Source of the DNA: Lentisphaerota bacterium
GTDB lineage: Bacteria > Verrucomicrobiota > Lentisphaeria > Victivallales > Victivallaceae
Direction of reading: 5' to 3'
Assembly (NCBI GenBank): GCA_015061805.1
Contig: SUVV01000002.1
Span: 62,001 to 126,000, forward strand
Length of the DNA: 64,000 nucleotides
The position numbers were made by a program, and so were the translations under genes. Below are positions 50,613 to 58,714 of the stretch, in pieces. The notes beneath the pieces are model-generated. The model had not been told where the DNA came from, ran no database searches, and worked only from the letters and a program-made list of their open reading frames with translations. Each line of letters begins with the position of its first letter. The stretch's first letter is position 1.

Positions 50613-52685
50613 ATGAAGTATCGATTTTTTTTCATATTGTTTGTATTGCTGACGTTTGTTTCGGGTGCTGAAACGGTGCAAATTCCGGTGACGTTGCGCA
50701 ATGACCGCGTTAAATCCGGGAACGCCCGGTTGTTTTCCATTGTTCTGCCGCTGGCGCCGGGGGCGCTCCGCGATTTGAAAAATCTCAAATTATCCGATGC
50801 CGAAGGCCGGGAGATCTCTTCGCAGAGCAGAATTCTGCTCCGCCACGCATCCGGGGATGCCGCCTGGGTGAAAGTGAGCGGCTTGATCAGCATGGGCAGG
50901 AGCCGGAGCCGTAAAATATTTGTTGAATACGGCAGTGATGTGTTGAACAGCGCCCGCCGGGGTATTGTCCATGCGGTGAATGGACAGCGTATGCTTATCG
51001 ATGCCGGGGTTGTCTCGGCAGAATTTTCACTTGACCGCTTTGCTCTGCCGGATAAGGTCATGGTCAACGGCAAAGATTCCGGCAGTTTTGCCCCATTGCC
51101 GCCAGCCCGGAAATCCGCATCGGTTTCGATCATTGAATCCGGTGCGTTGCATACGGCAGTTGCCGTCAGCGTGCCGGAACAGCCGGAACTCGGCAGTTAC
51201 CGGGTGCATTTTTTCTATAATCTGCCGGATATCCGGGTGGAATACATCCCCGGAAACGCGAAAGATGATAATCCGGTGAAGTTTACCGGTAACGGCAAGG
51301 TCGCTTCTGCAGTGGAGCGTTCCGGGAGATTTCGGGTGATGAAATTGGATTTTTCCGGCAAAAAGGCTGAAATCGATCCGGAGTTGACCGGAATAGTTCC
51401 CGCATGGCATCTGGAACGTGCCGGAGTGATACCGGGGGATCTGCCGGAATTTTTGAAAAAATTTGAACGGTCTATCGTTGACGATGTGAAAAAATTTCCG
51501 GAGGAATATCTGCCGGAAACGTTGCTTGAAGTGTTCTTCCGCACCGGAGATCTGCAACTGCTGAAACTGGCAGTCGATTCGCCGCGTCCGCTTTCAGACC
51601 GTACCGGAGGGACACTTTTGCGGGCATTCGGAAGTACGGCTGCCTTGGAAAAATACACCCCGGCGCACGCTGACATTTCCGGAGGAGTTGTTCTGACATC
51701 GGTGTTCATTCCGGAAGTTGAGGAGTTTCTCGGTCAGAAAATCAGTTGCGAAAAAGCTCTGCGTCTGGGCGAGATTCTGGCTTCCGGGTTTGACCTGAAT
51801 ACCGGAGACTGGTTCAGGCATATTGCGGTTTCAGGGGGAGCATCATCGGGAGATCATGCCGGCTCCCGGTGGCGCATCCGGGGACTTTTGTGCATGATGA
51901 AACTGGAAGCGCTTACCCGCGACCGCCGTTTTGCCGGGGTCATTGCCTCCGGATTGCGCCGGGTGATCTGTGATGATATCAGCGGCGCGTTCCGGCGGAG
52001 TTCCCGGCAGTTTGAATTGCTGACGATGGCGGCGGATTTCCATCGGCGTTATCCGGAATATTCGACCGGGATGTCCAAAATGGAGATATTATACCGTTTT
52101 GCCGGAGAAAACGATTCGCCCTTGCGTTTCGGACTGCTGCCCGGTATGAGTGTTGAACTGGTTCCGGAAAAATCCGGGACTTCTGCGGTCGTAAGTTGCC
52201 CGGAAGCGGCGGAATTGGCAGTCTGTGACCGGAATGGAATTAAACAATTTTTCGCAAATGGAGCGCCGGAGATGCTGATCCCGCTCGCTGCATCAGGAAC
52301 TTTGTTGAAATATTCCGGCCGCGCTGCGGCGGATTGTTCGGTGAAATTTTCCAAAAGTTACCGCACCGGCTTGCCGCTTGGTAAATTTCCGCTGGAGTTG
52401 AGAGCGGCACAGTTTTTGAAGTTTTCATTGGAATTGCCGGATGCCCGCCGCAGTTTCAAATTGCGGATCATGCCGCTTATTCCCGGAGAATGGGCTGAAG
52501 TATATTTAATATCTCCCGATAATAAGGTATTCTGCCACCGGAGTTCGGTTGACCGCAATAAGAGCATACTTTCCATGCCGCCGCTTACACTTGAGAGTGG
52601 AGGGATGTGGCAGATGTTCGTCCACGTTTCGCAAGGAGGGGCGATACTTTCTCTGGACGGGGGAAATGGGACGTTATGGCGCTGA
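50613..52685 (+). CDS. Large exported protein of unknown function
   Basis: A 690-residue protein with a signal peptide (YRFFFILFVLLTFVSGAE). The N-terminal 200 residues look like beta-sandwich domains (VQIPVTLRNDRVK, SRKIFVEYGSDVLN); a central helical region and a C-terminal beta region follow. No catalytic motif is recognised. The ATG at 50613 follows AGAGG and a promoter of local consensus, so it is a separate transcription unit from the VWA gene. A role at the cell surface is only a guess. Confidence 0.75.
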   Translation: MKYRFFFILFVLLTFVSGAETVQIPVTLRNDRVKSGNARLFSIVLPLAPGALRDLKNLKLSDAEGREISSQSRILLRHASGDAAWVKVSGLISMGRSRSRKIFVEYGSDVLNSARRGIVHAVNGQRMLIDAGVVSAEFSLDRFALPDKVMVNGKDSGSFAPLPPARKSASVSIIESGALHTAVAVSVPEQPELGSYRVHFFYNLPDIRVEYIPGNAKDDNPVKFTGNGKVASAVERSGRFRVMKLDFSGKKAEIDPELTGIVPAWHLERAGVIPGDLPEFLKKFERSIVDDVKKFPEEYLPETLLEVFFRTGDLQLLKLAVDSPRPLSDRTGGTLLRAFGSTAALEKYTPAHADISGGVVLTSVFIPEVEEFLGQKISCEKALRLGEILASGFDLNTGDWFRHIAVSGGASSGDHAGSRWRIRGLLCMMKLEALTRDRRFAGVIASGLRRVICDDISGAFRRSSRQFELLTMAADFHRRYPEYSTGMSKMEILYRFAGENDSPLRFGLLPGMSVELVPEKSGTSAVVSCPEAAELAVCDRNGIKQFFANGAPEMLIPLAASGTLLKYSGRAAADCSVKFSKSYRTGLPLGKFPLELRAAQFLKFSLELPDARRSFKLRIMPLIPGEWAEVYLISPDNKVFCHRSSVDRNKSILSMPPLTLESGGMWQMFVHVSQGGAILSLDGGNGTLWR

Positions 52686-52846
52686 AATTTCATAATGTGA
52701 AAAGTTTTATTAAATTTTCTCAAAATTGGAAAAAAAGTGTTCCGGAAATAACTTTTTATGTGTATAATAAACCCGTGTCAAAGAAAATTTGACGGTAAAA
52801 CAGCACATGAATAATATGTGCAGCAATAAAAGAAAGGAATAAAAAA

Positions 52847-53458
52847 ATGAAAAAAACCCGTGGTTTTACCCTCATCGAGCTGCTGGTTGTGATCGCGATC
52901 ATCGCTATCCTCGCCGCCATGCTGCTCCCCGCCCTGCAGTCTGCCCGTGAACGCGGCCGTCGCGGTTCCTGCATCAGCAACCTGAAACAGATGGGTACCT
53001 CCCTGATGCAGTATGCTCAGGACAACCGTGAAAAGATGCCGACCGGAGCCTGCCGTGGCACCGCCACTGTTGTCGACGCTACCGAAAATGGTTCCTGGGC
53101 CGGACTCGAAGTCCTCCGTGCCAACGAATACCTCGCTGACTATGGCGTCTTCGTCTGCCCCTCCAGCACCGTTTCCGCTGAAGACCAGACCTCCGCTCTG
53201 ACCTACACCGGCGGCGATGCCAACCTCGCTTATGGTTACATCGCCGGTTATGTTGCCGGTAACTACGGTTCTGAATCCGCCATGGGTGCTGACCTCGATG
53301 GTACCAAGGCCAACAAGAAAGCCAACCACACCAACTATGGTAACATCCTCTTCGCCGACGGTTCCACCCGTGGTTTCAACGGCGCCAAATGGTACTCTGC
53401 TGCCAATGCTGGTATCAAAGCTGGCGAAAGCGGCGATGCGTTCAACACTGTTCAGTAA
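52847..53458 (+). CDS. Prepilin-type N-terminal cleavage/methylation protein
   Basis: A 203-residue protein with the canonical site [19 protein letters not shown] and [15 protein letters not shown], then [17 protein letters not shown]. This DUF1559-like form is characteristic of Lentisphaerota and planctomycetes. The C-terminus has [15 protein letters not shown], the usual G-x-x-FADG element. It keeps Gly at -1, unlike the pseudopilins of the secretion operon. Strong codon bias and a solid terminator suggest an abundant surface or pseudopilus subunit. Confidence 0.9.
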   Translation: MKKTRGFTLIELLVVIAIIAILAAMLLPALQSARERGRRGSCISNLKQMGTSLMQYAQDNREKMPTGACRGTATVVDATENGSWAGLEVLRANEYLADYGVFVCPSSTVSAEDQTSALTYTGGDANLAYGYIAGYVAGNYGSESAMGADLDGTKANKKANHTNYGNILFADGSTRGFNGAKWYSAANAGIKAGESGDAFNTVQ

Positions 53459-53478
53459 TTTGACAGTTTGACCAAGTC

Positions 53479-53513
53479 AAAAAGCGCGATGCGAAAGCAC
53501 CGCGCTTTTTTTA
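53479..53513 (+). terminator. Rho-independent terminator of the prepilin gene
   Basis: AAAAAGCGCG (53479-53488) pairs with CGCGCTTTTT (53501-53510) around a 12-nt loop and is followed by further Ts. Confidence 0.85.
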
Positions 53514-53514
53514 T

Positions 53515-53736
53515 GCTCTGTTCCCAACACGGGCAGGTCAATAAAAGGCTATATGATTAACTTTTGTATTTGACTTTTTAAAAACTTGAATGGCATTTAT
53601 CTATTTGCAAAGCAAATAGATAAATGCCGGGAAAAGGTTTGGAAAAAAGGGGTGGAGTTTGAGGAGGGGAAAAAGGACCTTTCCTCAAAAGGTCTTTTTC
53701 CCCTCCTCAAGTACCGATCCTTATTGGGAACAGAGC
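53515..53736. mobile_element. MITE-like foldback element (222 bp)
   Basis: Perfect 13-bp terminal inverted repeats (GCTCTGTTCCCAA at 53515-53527, TTGGGAACAGAGC at 53724-53736) are flanked by 10-bp direct repeats CTTTTTTTAT (53505-53514 and 53737-53746). Inside are a perfect 17-bp hairpin with an AAA loop (53592-53628) and a 20-bp hairpin with one bulge (53659-53710). No gene is inside. The direct repeats overlap the T tract of the terminator, so insertion into that tract is likely. Confidence 0.6.
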
Positions 53737-53788
53737 CTTTTTTTATTCCTTTTTTTTGAGAAACGGCAGGAGAGTTACCCGTTTCGGC

Positions 53789-53817
53789 TTGACAAAAAAA
53801 TGTTTCGGTGATATTTT
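53789..53817 (+). promoter_or_regulatory. Predicted promoter of the sodium symporter gene
   Basis: TTGACA (53789-53794), 17 bp and TATTTT (53812-53817). Confidence 0.65.
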
Positions 53818-53849
53818 TACCAAAAACATTAGATGGAGTATATATAATA

Positions 53850-55208
53850 ATGTCTGAAAGAGAATCTTTGGCAAGCCGTCTGGGCTTTATCCTGCTATCT
53901 GTCGGGTGTGCTGTCGGTTTGGGAAATGTATGGCGTTTCCCGTATGTCGCCGGAACTTACGGCGGCGGGATGTTTGTATTGCTTTATCTGATTTTTCTGG
54001 TACTGCTCGGATTTCCGATTTTGACCATGGAACTTGCAATCGGCAGAGCAGGCAAAGCGAATCTTATCGGCAGTATGTGTAATCTGACCGGCAATTCCCG
54101 GCGCTGGGTGCTCCCGGTGAAGTTGGTATTCACCGGAAATCTTCTGCTGATGATGTACTATACCGTTATCAGCGGCTGGCTGCTGGCGTATGCCTTTAAC
54201 TATATAGATGGTTCCATCATGGCGACCGTCGGCGCAAAAGAGTTGTCGGCGAAATTCGCTGAACTTGCAAGTGATCCCTGGCGCAGTGCAGGTTACATGT
54301 TTGCAACCGTTGCTGTCGGTACGGTGATCTGCCTCGGCGGTTTGCAGAAAGGCGTAGAGAAAAGCGTGAAAGTCATGATGTCTCTGCTTTTTCTGCTGGT
54401 CTTCGGTCTTGCCGTTTACGCTTTGGGCTCTCCCGGCGCGGCGCAGGGTATGAAGTTTTATCTCAATCCCGACTGGAATGCTTTCTCCGGAAACATCGGC
54501 GAAACCGTTTTTGCCGCCATGGGGCAGGCGTTTTTTACTTTGAGCATCGGTGTCGGCAGTATGGCTATCTTCGGCAGTTATATCGGTAAAGAGCGGCGGC
54601 TGGCCGGCGAAAGTGTTGTTATCATCGTTCTTGATACCATGATCGCACTGCTGGCAGGAGTTATCATCTTTCCGATCTGCTTCTCTTATGGAGTCGATGT
54701 CGGCAGCGGCCCGTCGCTGATCTTTGAATCTCTTCCCAATATCTTTGCCAATATGCGCGGCGGCAGATGGCTCGGTGCGCTGTTCTTTGTCTTTCTCTCT
54801 CTCGCGGCACTGACCACTGTGGTCGCGGTTTTTGAAAATCTGATCGCGTTTTTGATCGATGAGTTGAAAATAAAGCGGCGTGCAGCGGCACTTTTGACCG
54901 GATTTTCTGTTGCGGTGCTGTCGCTTCCCTGCGTGTTTGGCTTCAATTTGTGGAGCAAATTCCAGCCGCTCGGCAAAGGAACTAATGTACTCGATCTGGA
55001 AGATTTCATCATGAGTCAGAATCTGCTGCCGCTCGGTTCGCTGATACTGGTTCTCTTTTGCGGGAGCCGCTGGAAAATGTTTGTCGAAGAAAGCAATCAG
55101 GGCAAGGGGTTGAAGTTTCCCTGCGGATTGTATTTTTACTGCCGTTATATCCTTCCGGTGATTGTCCTTGTCATCTTTGTCTGGGGCTACCTCCAGTTTT
55201 TCAAATAA
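53850..55208 (+). CDS. Neurotransmitter:sodium symporter (NSS) family transporter
   Basis: A 452-residue transporter with about twelve membrane segments. The NSS signature GCAVGLGNVWRFPYVAGTYG in helix 1 contains the sodium and substrate site. Helix 6 to 8 elements are GQAFFTLSIGVGSMAIFGSY and FFVFLSLAALTTVVAVFE, in pieces. Bacterial members (LeuT, MhsT, TnaT) import amino acids with Na+. The ATG at 53850 has GGAG 12 nt upstream. It stands alone. Confidence 0.93.
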   Translation: MSERESLASRLGFILLSVGCAVGLGNVWRFPYVAGTYGGGMFVLLYLIFLVLLGFPILTMELAIGRAGKANLIGSMCNLTGNSRRWVLPVKLVFTGNLLLMMYYTVISGWLLAYAFNYIDGSIMATVGAKELSAKFAELASDPWRSAGYMFATVAVGTVICLGGLQKGVEKSVKVMMSLLFLLVFGLAVYALGSPGAAQGMKFYLNPDWNAFSGNIGETVFAAMGQAFFTLSIGVGSMAIFGSYIGKERRLAGESVVIIVLDTMIALLAGVIIFPICFSYGVDVGSGPSLIFESLPNIFANMRGGRWLGALFFVFLSLAALTTVVAVFENLIAFLIDELKIKRRAAALLTGFSVAVLSLPCVFGFNLWSKFQPLGKGTNVLDLEDFIMSQNLLPLGSLILVLFCGSRWKMFVEESNQGKGLKFPCGLYFYCRYILPVIVLVIFVWGYLQFFK

Positions 55209-55237
55209 GCGGTGAAGTTTGGGGGGCGGCAGTTATT

Positions 55238-55380
55238 GCGTGGTTCTGCAAAGTTCAAGGCGGCTTTGCTCCAACTGCTCGCGGAGTGTGCGTTGCAGGT
55301 AATTTAACGCCTCCCAAAACTTCCCACGATCTCCCATATCCTCCCAATTCTCCCACCCCGAAGCGCCAAGTCCGCAAGCC
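55238..55380 (-). repeat. Intergenic modular repeat, unit 1 of locus 3 (inverted)
   Basis: A 143-bp unit, in the opposite orientation to loci 1 and 2. C-tracts at 55313, 55323, 55333, 55343 and 55352 give G-tracts on the minus strand. The GTTAAATTACCTGCAACG core is shared with the other loci. Confidence 0.85.
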
Positions 55381-55523
55381 GCGTGGTTCTGCAAAGTTCA
55401 AGGCGGCTTTGCTCCAACTGCTCGCGGAGTGTACGTTGCAGGTAATTTAACGCCTCCCAAAACTTCCCACGATCTCCCATATCCTCCCAATTCTCCCACC
55501 CCGAAGCGCCAAGTCCGCAAGCC
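55381..55523 (-). repeat. Intergenic modular repeat, unit 2 of locus 3 (inverted)
   Basis: Nearly identical to the preceding 143-bp unit. C-tracts are at 55456, 55466, 55476, 55486 and 55495. Confidence 0.85.
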
Positions 55524-55594
55524 GCGTTATTCGCAAAGTTCAAGGCGGCTTTGCTCCAACTGCTCGCGGAGGGGATACTGCATGTCAACTATCT
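55524..55594 (-). repeat. Partial third unit and ATGCAGT module of locus 3
   Basis: A third unit begins, then switches at 55566 into GGAGGGGATACTGCATGTCA, whose reverse complement matches the module at 14585-14606 of locus 1. Confidence 0.7.
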
Positions 55595-55596
55595 CG

Positions 55597-55629
55597 TCCG
55601 ACTTGTCCGACACGTCGGACATGTCCGAT
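55597..55629. repeat. Short tandem repeat of TCCGAC-type 9-bp units
   Basis: TCCGACTTG, TCCGACACG, TCGGACATG and TCCGATCTC. They occupy the same place next to the ATGCAGT module as the GTACGGA repeats of locus 1. Confidence 0.6.
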
Positions 55630-55736
55630 CTCTCAAACGCCCGGTCGGCACCCTTGCAATTTTTGCCGTTCTTGACGAAAAAACGGCTTTATCGTTTCAA
55701 AAATGGCAAAAAAGTCGATTTTTTTCAAAAAATTGC

Positions 55737-55765
55737 TTGATAAATGCACTTTTTGACGATATATT
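55737..55765 (+). promoter_or_regulatory. Predicted promoter for the rplV operon
   Basis: TTGATA (55737-55742), 17 bp and TATATT (55760-55765). A transcript would have a leader of about 340 nt before rplV. No other good promoter is seen closer to the gene. Confidence 0.55.
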
Positions 55766-55793
55766 ATAAAATCTTCATTGTGAAGGTGGGGCT

Positions 55794-55979
55794 TTGCTGT
55801 GCCTTGATGATGAGGAAAGTGCTGCCAAAAGGCGGCGCGTTGAAACGGAGTTTCCGCCAAAGATGCTGATAGCGGAAATTGCGTACAGCGCGTGGCTGCT
55901 TGCAGCGCACGACAGCCGGAAACCGGTCGCATTTGACGGCGTGTCCCGTATGGGACGTGCGAAAAACGCCCGAAAATGA
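55794..55979 (+). other. Leader region with a doubtful 61-codon frame
   Basis: A TTG-initiated frame of 61 residues lies in the 340-nt leader of rplV, with GGTGGGG nearby. Composition is not clearly coding, and no family is recognised. The stretch up to 56110 also holds short palindromes (GTCCC/GGGAC at 55942, GTTCGC/GCGAAC near 56035). It may be leader RNA or repeat debris. Confidence 0.3.
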
Positions 55980-56110
55980 TCGCTTCTTCTTGGGAAGGAT
56001 GAGGCGTGTGACTCAGGTATGCCGGGTAATGGGGTTCGCTCCGCGAAACGTAAACGCTCGCGAACGCGGACAAAAGCGAACTTGTTCAAAAAACATAAAG
56101 AAAGCAGATT

Positions 56111-56443
56111 ATGGAAGTAAGAGCTTTAACCAAAAACGTCCGGATTTCTCCGGAGAAGGCGCGTCATGTTTCCCGCCTGATCCAGGGAAAAAGCGTGGTC
56201 GAAGCGCTCGCGATCGTTGACCTGAGCCCGCGCAAAGCGGCCGCTCTGATCGGCAAAACGCTGCGCTCCGCCGTTGCCAACGCCGAAAACAACTGCGACG
56301 TCAACCGCAAGGCGCTCACCGTTAAGGCGGCGCTCGTCAGCCCGGGTCCGATCATCCGTCGGTTCCGTCCGAAGGCACGCGGTTCGGCCGGACGCATCCG
56401 CAAACGCACCAGTCATCTGGAAGTCGTTTTGAGCGACAATTAA
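56111..56443 (+). CDS. rplV: 50S ribosomal protein L22
   Basis: A 110-residue L22. The globular part has TKNVRISPEKARHVSRLI, and the exit-tunnel hairpin PRFRPKARGSAGRIRKRTSH-like segment (IIRRFRPKARGSAGRIRK) is complete. It is the first gene of the cluster here, whereas in most bacteria rpsS precedes it. The ribosome binding site is weak. Confidence 0.97.
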   Translation: MEVRALTKNVRISPEKARHVSRLIQGKSVVEALAIVDLSPRKAAALIGKTLRSAVANAENNCDVNRKALTVKAALVSPGPIIRRFRPKARGSAGRIRKRTSHLEVVLSDN

Positions 56444-56458
56444 GGAAAGGAACAAATC

Positions 56459-57166
56459 GTGGGTCAGAAAGTTAATCCGATCGGTTTGAGAACCGCCTTG
56501 ACCAAGAATTGGGAATCCCGTTGGTTCTCTGACAAAAAGAGTGCCGGCCGTACCCAGTTTGGAGATTGGCTGCATGAGGATCTCGCCATCCGCAGTTTCA
56601 TCAAGGAAAAATTTGCCGCCGCCGCAATCGCCCGTATTCAGATCGAGCGCTTTGCCAATCGCGTGCGTGTCACCATCGTTTCGGCTCGTCCGGGCGTCCT
56701 CATCGGCAAAAAAGGTGCCGAACTGGAAACCCTGCGGGTCGCCGTCGCCAAACTTGCCTCTGATAAGGAAGTCCTCGTCGAGGTTTCTGAAATGCGCCGC
56801 GCTGAAACCTGCGCCCAGCTGGTCGCCGAAAGTGTCGCCCAGCAGCTGGAACGCCGTATCGGTTTCCGCCGCGCTATGAAACGCGCCATCCAGTCCGCCA
56901 TGGATATGGGTGCTGACGGTATCAAGATCAACTGCGCCGGTCGTCTCGGCGGTGCTGAACTTGCCCGTGAGGAACAGTATAAAGAGGGTCGTGTCCCCCT
57001 TCACACTCTGAAGGCGAATATCGACTACGGATTCATTGAGGCAAACACGACCGCCGGTAAGATCGGCGTGAAGGTTTGGATTTGTCATAAGGACTCTGCG
57101 GAGGAAGAAGATTATGCCGTTAATGCCAAAAAGGGTAAAGTACAGAAAGGTTCAGCGCGGAAGTAA
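56459..57166 (+). CDS. rpsC: 30S ribosomal protein S3
   Basis: A 235-residue S3 beginning with GTG ([11 protein letters not shown]). The KH domain [15 protein letters not shown] and the C-terminal [19 protein letters not shown] are typical. AGGAAAGGA is upstream. Its last 53 bp overlap the rplP start. Confidence 0.97.
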   Translation: MGQKVNPIGLRTALTKNWESRWFSDKKSAGRTQFGDWLHEDLAIRSFIKEKFAAAAIARIQIERFANRVRVTIVSARPGVLIGKKGAELETLRVAVAKLASDKEVLVEVSEMRRAETCAQLVAESVAQQLERRIGFRRAMKRAIQSAMDMGADGIKINCAGRLGGAELAREEQYKEGRVPLHTLKANIDYGFIEANTTAGKIGVKVWICHKDSAEEEDYAVNAKKGKVQKGSARK

Positions 57167-57527
57167 CGCCGGACTCGCCACTACCAACAATAAGGTGGAC
57201 TTTGGCGATTACGCGCTCCAGACGCTGACCCGTGGGTACATTTCCAACAATCAGATCGAAGCTGCCCGTGTGGCCATTACCCGCCACCTGAAACGTCGCG
57301 GCCGTGTGTGGATCCGGATGTTCCCGTATCGCTCCTACACCAAGAAACCGTTGGAAGTCCGTATGGGTAAGGGAAAAGGTGCTGTCGAAGGCTGGGTCGC
57401 TCCGGTGCTTCCGGGCCGTATCCTGTTTGAGATCTCCGGTTGCAGCGAAGCCGTTGCCAAAGAAGCAATGAGCCGTGCTGCCAACAAGCTTTGCGTGCGC
57501 TGCAAATTCCTGGCGCGCCAGGCCTGA
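57114..57527 (+). CDS. rplP: 50S ribosomal protein L16
   Basis: A 137-residue L16 ([44 protein letters not shown]). The ATG at 57114 has GGAGG 8 nt upstream; an ATG at 57123 would also work. The overlap with rpsC suggests coupling. Confidence 0.96.
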   Translation: MPLMPKRVKYRKVQRGSNAGLATTNNKVDFGDYALQTLTRGYISNNQIEAARVAITRHLKRRGRVWIRMFPYRSYTKKPLEVRMGKGKGAVEGWVAPVLPGRILFEISGCSEAVAKEAMSRAANKLCVRCKFLARQA

Positions 57528-57545
57528 TCCTGTGGGAGAAATGTT

Positions 57546-57749
57546 ATGAACAACAAAGAAATTCGTGAAATGACCGATGCCGAACTCGCCGCTCAGGTGG
57601 CTGAACTGCGTCGGGAAAAATTGAATTTGAAAATTCAGTCCCGTACCGGCCAGTTGGAAAAGACCGCCCGTGTCCGGGAGGTGCGCCGCGATATTGCGCG
57701 CTGCCTTACTGAAGTGACCGCCCGCGCGGCCAAAGACGAGGTGAAATAA
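57546..57749 (+). CDS. rpmC: 50S ribosomal protein L29
   Basis: A 67-residue helical hairpin protein ([30 protein letters not shown]-like [11 protein letters not shown]). GGGAGAA lies upstream. The stop shares a base with the rpsQ start. Confidence 0.95.
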   Translation: MNNKEIREMTDAELAAQVAELRREKLNLKIQSRTGQLEKTARVREVRRDIARCLTEVTARAAKDEVK

Positions 57750-58024
57750 TGAGCGAGAATATCGAAGTACGCGGCAACCGCAAAGAGCGCGTCGGCGTCG
57801 TCGTCAGCGATGTCCAGGACAAGACCATCGTCGTCCGGGTCGAACGTCGTACCGCCCATCCGCTCTACCGCAAGATCGTTAAAGTGAGCAAAAAGTTCAC
57901 CGCGCATGATGAGAAAAACGAGGCCAGAAAAGGCGATACCGTCCGTATCGGCGAAACCCGCCCCCTGAGCCGCAACAAGCGCTGGCGCCTGATCGAAATC
58001 ATCAGCCGCGCTGTCCAGGAGTAA
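57749..58024 (+). CDS. rpsQ: 30S ribosomal protein S17
   Basis: A 91-residue S17 with [20 protein letters not shown], and the C-terminal [18 protein letters not shown]. It is directly coupled to rpmC. Confidence 0.96.
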   Translation: MSENIEVRGNRKERVGVVVSDVQDKTIVVRVERRTAHPLYRKIVKVSKKFTAHDEKNEARKGDTVRIGETRPLSRNKRWRLIEIISRAVQE

Positions 58025-58028
58025 CATT

Positions 58029-58394
58029 ATGATTCAGATGCAATCCATCCTTGAAGTCGCCGATAACTCCGGCGCCAAGTCGTTGCTGACAATCACTGTT
58101 CTCGGGCAGGCCAAGCGCATTGCCCGTGTTGGCGATATCGTCAGCTGCGCGGTTGAGACCGCCCTTCCCGATGGCACTGTCAAACGCCGTCAGCGGGTTC
58201 GCGCGGTGATCGTCCGCACCAAGTCCAAAATTCGTCGTCCCGATGGTTCCTATCTGAGCTTCGACGAAAATGCTGCGGTGCTTATCGACAAGGAAAACAA
58301 TCCGATCGGTACCCGTATTTTCGGACCGGTCGCCCGTGAGCTTCGGGAAAAGAACTTCATGAAGATCATTTCCCTTGCGCCGGAGGTGCTGTAA
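58029..58394 (+). CDS. rplN: 50S ribosomal protein L14
   Basis: A 121-residue L14 ([39 protein letters not shown]). It is complete; the stop overlaps the rplX start. Confidence 0.97.
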   Translation: MIQMQSILEVADNSGAKSLLTITVLGQAKRIARVGDIVSCAVETALPDGTVKRRQRVRAVIVRTKSKIRRPDGSYLSFDENAAVLIDKENNPIGTRIFGPVARELREKNFMKIISLAPEVL

Positions 58395-58708
58395 TGAACA
58401 CTTTTCATGTGAAAAAAGGTGACAAGGTTGTGGTCAACGCCGGCAACTTCAAAGGTGCCGAAGCGACTGTTTCCGCAATCCTCGCCGCTAAAGAACGTGT
58501 TGTGCTTGAACTCACCAAAGGTGAAAACAAGCTCGGCAAACGCACTGTCAAAAAGAGCAAAGCCAACCCCAACGGCGGATTGATTGAACGTTCCGTTTCT
58601 GTCGCGGTCAGCAACGTTGCTCTCACCGAAGAGTGCAAACAGGCGAAACTTGAAGCCAAGAATGCCCGCCGCGCCGCGAAAGCCGCCGCCAAAGGCAAGA
58701 CGGAGTAA
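58394..58708 (+). CDS. rplX: 50S ribosomal protein L24
   Basis: A 104-residue L24 with the KOW motif VKKGDKVVVNAGNFKGAEA. The C-terminal tail is Ala/Lys-rich (NARRAAKAAAKGKTE). Confidence 0.95.
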   Translation: MNTFHVKKGDKVVVNAGNFKGAEATVSAILAAKERVVLELTKGENKLGKRTVKKSKANPNGGLIERSVSVAVSNVALTEECKQAKLEAKNARRAAKAAAKGKTE

Positions 58709-58714
58709 CAGACC

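Noticed and set aside
55238-55594. Possible CRISPR array.
   Set aside because: The units are 143-bp tandem repeats without short unique spacers, and no cas genes are nearby.
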